The translations under genes were made by a program, and so were the position numbers. A DNA stretch of 12,012 bases from Gammaproteobacteria bacterium (lineage in GTDB: Bacteria; Pseudomonadota; Gammaproteobacteria; Pseudomonadales; DSM-25080), in assembly GCA_013372965.1 (NCBI GenBank), contig JABXIR010000225.1, positions 1-12,012 of the forward strand. The letters are read 5' to 3'. Under the pieces are notes generated by a model, which was given only the letters and a program-made list of their open reading frames with translations, did no database searches and was not told where the DNA came from. Positions 1 through 6,101 of this stretch are shown here, in pieces (within the stretch, counting starts at the first letter, position 1; every line of letters starts with the position of its first letter).

Positions 1-189
1 ATTATCGGCTTCGATAGAAACGACGCCGTATTGGTCGCGTGCGACCACAACATCATTCTCGATAAACGACGAACTAATATTAGTATTTAGATTAGCGGTA
101 CTTAATTTACCAAAGCTAAATACAATTATAAGAGCCACCACGGTTAACGAGATCAAGGTGACGCTAAAAATAAAGGCAAGCTTTTTCAT
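1..189 (-). CDS. N-terminus of a probable penicillin-acylase-family hydrolase (partial)
   Basis: The ATG at 189-187 opens a frame that runs off the left edge after 63 codons without a stop. The protein begins MKKLAFIFSVTLISLTVVAL, two lysines followed by about 20 hydrophobic residues, so it is exported or anchored by one helix. About residues 46-62 read VVVARDQYGVVSIEAD. This resembles the V-x-RD-x-x-GVP-x-I-x-A segment near the start of mature penicillin/cephalosporin/acyl-homoserine-lactone acylases (periplasmic Ntn hydrolases), with Val in place of the usual Pro. The catalytic Ser of the beta chain would lie outside the window, so the family call rests on this one motif. No strong Shine-Dalgarno is visible, but a good promoter lies upstream at 308-336. 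It could instead be another exported protein with a chance match. The existence of the gene is fairly sure; the family is tentative. Confidence 0.5.
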   Translation of the reverse strand, partial: MKKLAFIFSVTLISLTVVALIIVFSFGKLSTANLNTNISSSFIENDVVVARDQYGVVSIEADN

Positions 190-366
190 ATATTTTGATT
201 CTTAAGCATATATTTTTTTGTTTTTTTACGGCTATAATCTTCGCTATTCGCAAAAGATTAAATCTGCAGTGCATTACCAAGGAATTAATGCGAGTTAATC
301 GGTTTTAATTACACGATCGTAATTCGAGCGAGTCAATAAATAACTCAATTCCAAGGAGAGCTCTTA
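190..366. promoter_or_regulatory. AT-rich divergent regulatory spacer
   Basis: This 177-base spacer separates the leftward acylase-like gene from the rightward nucleoid-protein gene. It contains long T runs (213-227) and a perfect TATAAT at 233-238 on the plus strand, a plausible -10 for the nucleoid-protein gene with a poor -35. A start there would give a leader of about 120 bases. Several TTAAT/AATTA steps (283-324) are the flexible AT-rich kind that H-NS/MvaT proteins bind. Autoregulation is an inference from family behaviour, not something the sequence proves. Confidence 0.4.
308..336 (-). promoter_or_regulatory. Candidate sigma70 promoter for the leftward acylase-like gene
   Basis: On the minus strand a -35 box TTGACT (336-331) is followed by a 17-base spacer and a -10 box TGTAAT (313-308). 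This is close to the sigma70 consensus with ideal spacing. It would start transcription near 301 and leave a leader of about 110 bases before the ATG at 189. The -10 overlaps a small inverted repeat, AATTAC (307-312) and GTAATT (319-324). Confidence 0.5.
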
Positions 367-840
367 ATGAGCATACTAAATACTAACATCGAAAAGGAAA
401 TCGAGGCACAAAAACGTGTTCTTGAAAAGCTAGAAGCTCAGCGTCAGGCTCAACAACAAAAGCTCGAAGGTGTTGCTCAGTTCGATCAGATGATCTCTGA
501 ACTCTGCGAAAAGTATGGTGTCAGTGAATCGGAGTTACTGTCGAGCCGCGGTGATCGCTTTGTTTCGGTACTTAGACAAGCAGGCAAACTCGATTCACCT
601 CCAAAGTACTACGATCGCATCAAGGCAATGTTTGTTGACGTTGCAAAGCCAGCGCAAAAAGCAAAGAAAGCTAAAAAGGCACGTAAGAAAATCGTTTCGA
701 ACGAGCCAAAGCTTCCCATTGGTGTCTACGTCAATCCGAACAGCGGTGAGCAGGTAGAAAAGATTAAGCGTGCACCAAAGCTCTTAAAAGAGTGGGCACA
801 AGAATACGGCGACGCAACAGTACTTGGCTGGAAGCGCTAG
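367..840 (+). CDS. H-NS/MvaT-like nucleoid-associated protein
   Basis: This 157-residue basic protein is built like a xenogeneic silencer. Residues 5-36 are a charged, Gln-rich coiled coil suited to oligomerisation. Residues 40-93 form a second, mostly helical segment containing LCEKYGVSESELL, and residues 94-109 are a Lys/Ala linker. Residues 118-156 are a DNA-binding domain. Its VYVNPNSGE segment and its end, LKEW-(A/Q-rich)-YGDATVLGW, resemble the MvaT/MvaU family (YKNPHTGE...LKEWK..WG.DTVE.W). The loop in between, KIKRAP, is more like the GRAP loop of Bordetella/Xanthomonas-type H-NS proteins. Such proteins coat AT-rich DNA and silence acquired genes. At 157 residues it is longer than a typical MvaT of about 124. 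A strong Shine-Dalgarno, AAGGAG at 353-358, fixes the start, and the gene ends in its own terminator. Confident as a nucleoid protein of this superfamily; the exact subfamily is open. Confidence 0.8.
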   Translation: MSILNTNIEKEIEAQKRVLEKLEAQRQAQQQKLEGVAQFDQMISELCEKYGVSESELLSSRGDRFVSVLRQAGKLDSPPKYYDRIKAMFVDVAKPAQKAKKAKKARKKIVSNEPKLPIGVYVNPNSGEQVEKIKRAPKLLKEWAQEYGDATVLGWKR

Positions 841-870
841 TCAAAGCTAAAGTAAGCTCGATCGATTGTT

Positions 871-896
871 AAGGCCGACGTGACGTCGGCCTTTTT
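871..896 (+). terminator. Intrinsic terminator of the nucleoid-protein gene
   Basis: A perfect 10-base-pair stem, AAGGCCGACG (871-880) and CGTCGGCCTT (884-893), closes on a TGA loop and runs into five Ts. It lies 30 bases after the stop codon, so the upstream gene is probably monocistronic. Confidence 0.85.
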
Positions 897-959
897 ACGT
901 TAATAACCATCGACCTTATCGTGATTGCCCGTTAATCGGCTCTTAACAACACGAAAAAC

Positions 960-1012
960 TTGTTTAAAGACCCTGTCTGAACCGATAATGGCCACTCACT
1001 TGATTGGCCATT
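960..1012 (+). promoter_or_regulatory. Candidate promoter with overlapping operator-like inverted repeat
   Basis: TTGTTT (960-965), an 18-base spacer and GATAAT (984-989) form a plausible sigma70 promoter for the transporter. Overlapping the -10 and the expected start point is a perfect 8-base inverted repeat, AATGGCCA (987-994) and TGGCCATT (1005-1012), with a 10-base centre. It could be a repressor site, or a hairpin affecting translation, since no Shine-Dalgarno is seen before the ATG at 1016. Confidence 0.4.
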
Positions 1013-1015
1013 TAT

Positions 1016-1897
1016 ATGAAACAAACAGCCTACCTTTATGCCATGATCGCGGTGCTACTGTGGTCGACGGTGGCCACCGCCTTTAAACTTGCGTTAAATG
1101 TGATTACGCCGTTAGCGCTGTTGTTTTGGAGTGTGCTGATTTCGGCCGGCTGTCTCTGGCTCATTCTGTGGCTCAGCGGAAGGCGGAGTCAAATACTGCC
1201 AACCGTCAGGCGTCATGGCTCTATTATCTTGTTGCTCGGACTGATTAATCCGACGATCTATTATCTGGTCTTGTTCGCAGCGTATGACCGTCTTCCAGCT
1301 CAAGTGGCGCAACCGATCAACTATACGTGGGCAATTGTATTGGCTTGGCTTGCTGTTCCAGTACTGAAACAGTCACTCACGCGGACGGATATTCTTGCCA
1401 CCGCTCTGGGGTACTTTGGCGTGGTTGTTATCGCCTCGCAAGGCGAGTGGCCTTGGGAAGCTGACAGCGATATCGTAGGGGTACTACTCGCCATTGCGAG
1501 TACCTTTATTTGGGCTGGCTATTGGTTAATTAATACCAAGGTTCGCGGGGATGCGATTGTGTTTATGGCGCTGAGCTTTAGCGTCGCGCTGCCTATGTTA
1601 GCCATGGCGGCTTGGTTGGCTGAGCCGTCTACCTTTAACGTTAGCGGTATGCCTTGGTTGAGTGTTGCCTGGGTGGGCCTATTTGAAATGGGTATAACCT
1701 TCGTGCTTTGGCAGATGGCATTGACTCGCGCTGAAAATGTGTCTCGTGTCGGCAATCTAATATTTATCTCGCCGTTTGTTTCACTCATGTTTATTAACTA
1801 CTTTTTGGGTGAGTCCCTCCACGCGACAACGTTTGTAGGACTACTTCTCATTTTGACGGCGGTTATCAGTCAGCAGAGGCAAAAGGAGCCTGTTTAA
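1016..1897 (+). CDS. EamA/DMT-superfamily inner-membrane transporter
   Basis: The 293-residue product is almost entirely hydrophobic and shows about ten membrane helices in two similar halves, the pattern of drug/metabolite-transporter permeases with two EamA domains. The first half begins AMIAVLLWSTVATAFKLAL, the typical EamA opening with a conserved LLW. The second begins near residue 147, where IASTFIWAGYW repeats the same theme. It ends VISQQRQKEPV, a short basic tail after the last helix, as usual for the family. Substrate cannot be read from the sequence; relatives move amino acids, metabolites or drugs. I chose ATG 1016 over the in-frame TTG at 1004, which lies inside an inverted repeat; neither has a good Shine-Dalgarno. 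It is followed after 107 bases by the GH3 gene, but nothing shows that they work together. Confidence 0.85.
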   Translation: MKQTAYLYAMIAVLLWSTVATAFKLALNVITPLALLFWSVLISAGCLWLILWLSGRRSQILPTVRRHGSIILLLGLINPTIYYLVLFAAYDRLPAQVAQPINYTWAIVLAWLAVPVLKQSLTRTDILATALGYFGVVVIASQGEWPWEADSDIVGVLLAIASTFIWAGYWLINTKVRGDAIVFMALSFSVALPMLAMAAWLAEPSTFNVSGMPWLSVAWVGLFEMGITFVLWQMALTRAENVSRVGNLIFISPFVSLMFINYFLGESLHATTFVGLLLILTAVISQQRQKEPV

Positions 1898-1941
1898 CGT
1901 GTGTTAGGTGCACTTTATCGCACAGCTCATTGCCTCTTTTT
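1875..1941 (+). terminator. Possible weak terminator after the transporter gene
   Basis: AGAGGCAA (1875-1882), inside the end of the transporter gene, can pair with TTGCCTCT (1930-1937), which is followed by four more Ts. The 47-base loop holds a small inner stem, GTGC (1909-1912) with GCAC (1920-1923). The long loop makes this uncertain. Confidence 0.25.
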
Positions 1942-2004
1942 GAGCGAGATTCTTTCCTCATGCTAAGTTTGTAACTAACTATTTTTGAAGAGAACTCGCT
2001 TGCT

Positions 2005-4518
2005 ATGATATCTAAAAAAACGCTCGCTCTGTTCATTGCTGGTTCGCTGACGGCGTGTAGCTCTGACAACTCGATTAATTCGAACGAAACGCCCTCGACG
2101 GCGGATCGCAACCCTGAAATCTGGCCGGTAGTCGAATCCTCCGTTGCGGCTGACCAAGAGATTGAAGCGCAAATCGATGCGTTGATCGCTTCAATGCCAC
2201 TCGAATACAAAGTCGCTCAGATGGTTCAAGGTGAGATTCGTCACGTGACGCCGGAAGATGTGCGTAAGTATCGTTTGGGAAGTGTACTCAACGGTGGTGG
2301 CTCATTTCCGAATCAAGACCGCGCAGCTTCTGTGGCCGACTGGGTTGCTCTTGCTGATTCGTTGTATGACGCGTCGGTGTCAGAAGGACTCGACTTTCAG
2401 CCGATCCCAATTATTTGGGGTACCGATGCGGTACACGGTCATAATAACGTGCGCGGTGCAACGTTATTCCCGCATAACATTGGTCTCGGTGCGGCGCGCA
2501 ATCCTCAGCTCATTTACGAAATTGGCCGTGCTACCGCGGAACAAGTCACCGCTACGGCGATTGATTGGACCTTCGCGCCGACCGTCGCAGTCAGTATGGA
2601 CTATCGCTGGGGTCGCGCTTATGAATCCTATGGTCAAGACCCAGCATTAGTTCACGACTACTCGGCTTCGGTGGTTTATGGCTTGCAGGGTGGTCGTAAT
2701 GATGAGGTGTTTAGTCGATCGACTCAGGTTGTATCGACCGTTAAACACTTCCTAGGCGATGGAGGCACAACTCGAGGTGTTGACCAGGGCGATACTGCAA
2801 TCAGTGAGCAGGAATTGTTCGATATACACGCTCAGGGATATGTGGGCGGCTTAAACGCTGGCGCTCAAACCGTCATGGCGTCTTTTAATAGCTGGAATGG
2901 CGAGAAGCTTCACGGTCATCAGTACCTTCTTACGGACGTGCTGAAAGATCGTATGGGCTTCGACGGGTTCGTCGTGGGGGATTGGAACGGCCACGGTCAG
3001 CTGCCAGGATGCACCGTAGAACGCTGTGCACAAGCGATCAATGCGGGTGTCGATATGATCATGGTTCCAGAGGATTGGGAAGCGTTCTTACTCAATACGG
3101 TTGAGGATGTTCGCAACGGCGATATCAGCGAAGCGCGTATTGACGATGCCGTACGCCGAATTCTCCGCGTTAAATTCCGCGCGGGTGTGATGTCGTCTGT
3201 TAAGCCGTCTGAGCGTGAAAACGTTGGCGATGTTGCGTTAATCGACAACCCACGCCACCGTGAAATCGCGCAACGCGCGGCTCGTGAATCGCAAGTTCTT
3301 CTTAAAAATGATGGCGTGCTGCCGCTTTCCGGTGAAGAGCGTGTCGTTATTCTGGGTAATGGAGCAGAAGACATCAGTCGTCAGCTTGGCGGGTGGAGTA
3401 TCACTTGGCAGGGTACAGAGACTACCGCTGAGGATTTTCCTAATGTCACCTCGATCGCAGAGGCGATTTCAAACATTCTTGAAGCGAATGGTGGAACCGT
3501 GGTGTCTGCTGATACCTTCGATGGAAATGCGGCGTCCGCAGATGTCGCAGTGGTCATATTTGGTGAGCCACCGTACGCTGAATTCAACGGTGACCGTACG
3601 CACGTGGTCTATTCTGAGTTAGATCAGGAGAGTCTCGCGCTGCTCAGCTCTTTGAAGGAACAAGGCATTCCAGTGGTGTCGGTGTTCTTGTCAGGTCGTC
3701 CGATGTGGACGAATCCCGAGATTAACCGCTCGAACGCATTTGTTGCCTCGTGGCTTCCAGGCTCTATGGGCCAGGGCGTCGCCGAGCTGTTGTTCGCAGA
3801 TTCGGGTTACGATTACTCGGGGCAGTTGCCAGGCGAGTGGCCGTTGGCACCGAACTTCGATCGCGTCATTGAGATGGGGCGCGCGGGTTCGTATGCGAAT
3901 GGCGCAATCTTGGATGACGTAATGCTCGACGAGAACTACCAGATTGATGACGGTAACCAGGCAAGCTTGGATTTGTTCAAGGGTAAGGTCGGCGACGAGT
4001 TCCAAATGGTGATGTCTTCGGCGGCCGAGTCTACGCTCGTTAACGATAAAGTGGTCAGTGCGTTCGGCATGACGGTTGCAGCGAGCGACTATCGCGTTCA
4101 GGAAGACGCAAGGACTCTGAGTTTTGCAAGTGCTGGGCAGTCGGTCGATTTTGTGGCGAATTCGCCGTTAAACTTGGTCGACTGGCGCCGCGATGACGCC
4201 GTGATTCGTTTTGCCATGCAATCGAGTGATACTTCCGCGTTGGCACTGACAGTCAATTCTCAACATCTCACTAATTCGGTTAATCTATCAAACGTACCGA
4301 GTGGTGATTGGGTTGAGGTGTCGATGCCACTCTATTGCTTGATCCCGGACGCGCATGCGTTGTCTTCGGTTCAGGCGATTGGCTTTGCGGCCGATGGGGC
4401 TGCTCAGGTAACCATTGCGGCAATGGAAATTACCTTATCTAACGACGGCACGGATGTGACATGCGGTAATGGCTGGGCCGGTACCGCTACAGGCGATCTG
4501 ATCTGGAACGAAGACTAG
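2005..4518 (+). CDS. GH3 exo-beta-glucanase/beta-glucosidase lipoprotein (ExoP-like)
   Basis: This 837-residue enzyme should release glucose from the non-reducing ends of beta-glucans or cello/laminari-oligosaccharides. A lipoprotein signal (KKTLALFIAGSLTAC) puts the lipidated Cys at residue 18, and Ser at 19 favours outer-membrane sorting. The GH3 barrel spans about 50-400 and carries TDAVHGH (140-146), RAYESYGQDP (204-213), VKHF (246-249) and GFVVGDWNGH (321-330), where Asp326 is the expected nucleophile. The alpha/beta sandwich domain spans about 420-620. It contains GEPPYAEFNGD (520-530), the segment holding the acid/base Glu in plant and ExoP-type enzymes, probably Glu526, and a LPGSMGQG motif. 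The last 190 or so residues match the extra galactose-binding-like domain of Pseudoalteromonas ExoP. The Shine-Dalgarno-like GAAGAGAA (1987-1994) supports the start. No other polysaccharide gene lies nearby. Family very sure; exact linkage preference inferred. Confidence 0.93.
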   Translation: MISKKTLALFIAGSLTACSSDNSINSNETPSTADRNPEIWPVVESSVAADQEIEAQIDALIASMPLEYKVAQMVQGEIRHVTPEDVRKYRLGSVLNGGGSFPNQDRAASVADWVALADSLYDASVSEGLDFQPIPIIWGTDAVHGHNNVRGATLFPHNIGLGAARNPQLIYEIGRATAEQVTATAIDWTFAPTVAVSMDYRWGRAYESYGQDPALVHDYSASVVYGLQGGRNDEVFSRSTQVVSTVKHFLGDGGTTRGVDQGDTAISEQELFDIHAQGYVGGLNAGAQTVMASFNSWNGEKLHGHQYLLTDVLKDRMGFDGFVVGDWNGHGQLPGCTVERCAQAINAGVDMIMVPEDWEAFLLNTVEDVRNGDISEARIDDAVRRILRVKFRAGVMSSVKPSERENVGDVALIDNPRHREIAQRAARESQVLLKNDGVLPLSGEERVVILGNGAEDISRQLGGWSITWQGTETTAEDFPNVTSIAEAISNILEANGGTVVSADTFDGNAASADVAVVIFGEPPYAEFNGDRTHVVYSELDQESLALLSSLKEQGIPVVSVFLSGRPMWTNPEINRSNAFVASWLPGSMGQGVAELLFADSGYDYSGQLPGEWPLAPNFDRVIEMGRAGSYANGAILDDVMLDENYQIDDGNQASLDLFKGKVGDEFQMVMSSAAESTLVNDKVVSAFGMTVAASDYRVQEDARTLSFASAGQSVDFVANSPLNLVDWRRDDAVIRFAMQSSDTSALALTVNSQHLTNSVNLSNVPSGDWVEVSMPLYCLIPDAHALSSVQAIGFAADGAAQVTIAAMEITLSNDGTDVTCGNGWAGTATGDLIWNED

Positions 4519-4532
4519 TTCGGTTTAGCTTT

Positions 4533-4564
4533 AAAAAAAACCACCCATTTGGGTGGTTTTTTTT
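4533..4564. terminator. Bidirectional intrinsic terminator
   Basis: A perfect 14-base-pair stem, A8-CCACCC (4533-4546) with GGGTGG-T8 (4551-4564), closes on an ATTT loop. The A and T runs flank the GC core, so it can stop the GH3 transcript from the left and the DUF3014 transcript from the right. Confidence 0.9.
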
Positions 4565-4581
4565 GATATGAATCTTGATGT

Positions 4582-4599
4582 CTGAGCAGTGATGCTCAG
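4582..4599. other. Small hairpin downstream of the DUF3014 gene
   Basis: CTGAGCA (4582-4588) and TGCTCAG (4593-4599) form a perfect 7-base-pair stem around GTGA, a GNRA-type loop in plus-strand RNA. It has no T run on either side. On the minus strand it lies just after the DUF3014 stop and before the bidirectional terminator, so it may protect the RNA end or be incidental. Confidence 0.35.
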
Positions 4600-4611
4600 T
4601 GATTGCTGGGC

Positions 4612-5469
4612 TTAACCGTTCGCGAGAGCGTCTCGCAATCGAGTCAGTTTGTTCTTAAGTCGCTCTGCGTTTGCGGGACCAATGCGAATGATAAACTTCT
4701 CAAGGTCGCTGCGTGATTCAAGCTCTGGGTCGGCAAATTTATAATAAACGGCCGGTCGTACCAAGCGAACTCGTCCTTCAACACTGGGAGCTGCAAGAAG
4801 GTTATCGATGGATTTCATCAGAGCGTCGTGGAATGACCCGCCGACGCCAAGCTCTGAATAGGCCTGCTCGAGGCGAGGCGACCAGAATTCATAGAGAGAA
4901 ACAGCGGTGGTAATGTCGATGTATTCAAACGCACTGATGACCGTGTCGTAGCGGGCATAGTTATCGGCTGAGAGCACAATTTCACCGGAGCTGTCGTCAA
5001 TGATAAAGCTACCCTCAACACCCCGTTCTACGGGACGGTTTTTGAAAAGCAACTCACCACGGGACGCTCCGTCGACCATGGCCGCCAGTTTGCGAATAAT
5101 TTGGTTCGGGGTCAACCAGTCGATAACGGGGTGCGCTGGCGCTAAATTGGCGACTTCAGTTCGGAACGGCTCATCGCTTTCATTGAGTGCAACGGGCTCG
5201 GGTTTTGGAGGTACCACTTCGGTGACTGTCTCGGTGGTATCTTGGATAGGTTCTTCGATTGGCTCTTCGACTGAGTCTTCTGGTTCAGCGATTTCACTGG
5301 GTATAAGTCCAGTGACCGGCTCTGACTGAGTTTCGGTAACGATGGGAGTAACGGGCTGGGGTTGATTTGAATTGAAAACCCACCAAGAGGTCACACCCAC
5401 GACGGCCACCAGTGCGGTTCCGAACAGAATGTAAGGGGTTTTATTGTCTGTTTTATTATTTTCCGTCAT
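4612..5469 (-). CDS. Membrane-anchored DUF3014 protein
   Basis: The 285-residue product has a short charged N-terminus, one membrane helix (about 12-32, YILFGTALVAVVGVTSWWVF) and a long periplasmic part. Residues 36-93 are a low-complexity Pro/Glu/Thr spacer with repeated EEP units, likely to span part of the envelope. Residues 95-283 are a folded domain with DEPFR, HPVIDWLTPNQIIRK, an FxxRP-like stretch (LLFKNRPVERG) and a C-terminal RVRLVRPAVYYKFADPELE, the hallmarks of the DUF3014 family of gammaproteobacteria. The family has no known biochemical role, and I see no catalytic motif. The gene stands alone, divergent from the GNAT gene and convergent with the GH3 gene. Orientation with the C-terminus in the periplasm follows from the short N-terminus and is an inference. 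Family assignment is from memory of the motif pattern. Confidence 0.8.
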   Translation of the reverse strand: MTENNKTDNKTPYILFGTALVAVVGVTSWWVFNSNQPQPVTPIVTETQSEPVTGLIPSEIAEPEDSVEEPIEEPIQDTTETVTEVVPPKPEPVALNESDEPFRTEVANLAPAHPVIDWLTPNQIIRKLAAMVDGASRGELLFKNRPVERGVEGSFIIDDSSGEIVLSADNYARYDTVISAFEYIDITTAVSLYEFWSPRLEQAYSELGVGGSFHDALMKSIDNLLAAPSVEGRVRLVRPAVYYKFADPELESRSDLEKFIIRIGPANAERLKNKLTRLRDALANG

Positions 5470-5542
5470 GTGTAAGTTCCCGAGTTGATCACACCAGTGT
5501 AGAGCTTGGCCCCGTTGACTTGTATAAGCATAAATCCATATC

Positions 5543-5565
5543 GCAACAAAAAGTAGACTTGTTGC
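5543..5565. promoter_or_regulatory. Operator-like inverted repeat in divergent spacer
   Basis: GCAACAA (5543-5549) and TTGTTGC (5559-5565) are perfect 7-base inverted arms around a 9-base centre. They lie in the 146-base spacer between the divergent DUF3014 and GNAT genes, about 50 bases before the GNAT start. TTGCAC (5562-5567) with TTAGTA (5585-5590) at 17 bases is a weak rightward promoter that the right arm would overlap. Dyad size suits a dimeric repressor; no regulator gene is adjacent. Confidence 0.35.
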
Positions 5566-5615
5566 ACGTTGGTCGTCAAACTAATTAGTAAGAAACACGA
5601 AATCGAGAAAAGTTC

Positions 5616-6074
5616 ATGATACATATACGTAAAGCAACGCGCGCTGATATTAATAGCCTAGTTGATTTCAACCAGCGTATGGCGTTCGAGACCGAAGAAA
5701 AACAATTGGATGATGCGGTGCTCCGACCGGGCGTAACGGGCGTATTTGACAACGATTCCAGAGGCTTCTATCTCGTCGCAGAAGATGAGCAGCAGATCGT
5801 CGGCTCCTTGATGGTAACCTATGAGTGGTCAGATTGGCGCAACGGTAACTTCTGGTGGATCCAAAGCGTTTACGTCATACCTTCGGCGCGACGCACGGGC
5901 GTTTATAAAGCGTTATATGAACAAGTGAAGGCGTTGGCCGCCCGCCAAGCAATTGGCTACCGGCTTTACGTCGAAAAGAACAATCACATCGCGCAAGCAA
6001 CGTATCGCTCACTGGGGATGAGTGTCTGCGAATACGATATGTACGAGGCGATGTCAGCCAAACCAGAGCAATAA
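5616..6074 (+). CDS. GNAT-family N-acetyltransferase
   Basis: This 152-residue protein has the full GNAT fold: an opening strand and helix (IHIRKATRADINSLVDFN), a central strand (QQIVGSLMVTYEW, about 59-71), and motif A from 82 to 105 (IQSVYVIPSARRTGVYKAL). In the acetyl-CoA loop RRTGVY, a Tyr stands where many relatives have Gly or Ala. Motif B follows as NNHIAQATYRSLGM (122-135). The FWWIQSVYV...R..GVYKALY signature belongs to a recognisable subgroup of small cytoplasmic acetyltransferases whose substrates are mostly unknown. Only a weak purine-rich sequence (GAGAAA, 5604-5609) precedes the ATG. The next gene begins 27 bases after the stop on the same strand, so the two are likely cotranscribed. 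Substrate cannot be predicted. Confidence 0.9.
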   Translation: MIHIRKATRADINSLVDFNQRMAFETEEKQLDDAVLRPGVTGVFDNDSRGFYLVAEDEQQIVGSLMVTYEWSDWRNGNFWWIQSVYVIPSARRTGVYKALYEQVKALAARQAIGYRLYVEKNNHIAQATYRSLGMSVCEYDMYEAMSAKPEQ

Positions 6075-6101
6075 CTTAAACAGATATCGACAGAGGTCAC
6101 T

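Noticed and set aside
1866..2210. Open frame of 114 codons on the minus strand across the transporter-GH3 junction
   Set aside because: It overlaps the signal peptide and start of the clear GH3 gene, has no ribosome site or recognisable domain, and its composition looks like antisense of real coding sequence.
2997..3374. Open frame of 125 codons antisense to the GH3 gene
   Set aside because: A Ser/Arg/Thr-rich shadow of the GH3 reading frame without start signals or family resemblance.
5220..5290. Repeated GGTTCTTCGATT-like units suggesting a DNA repeat
   Set aside because: They encode the repeated EEP units of the DUF3014 spacer and are better explained as protein low complexity.
5000..5329. 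Open frame of 109 codons antisense to the DUF3014 gene
   Set aside because: It is the Ser/Gly-rich reverse reading of the Pro/Glu spacer; low complexity explains the lack of stops.
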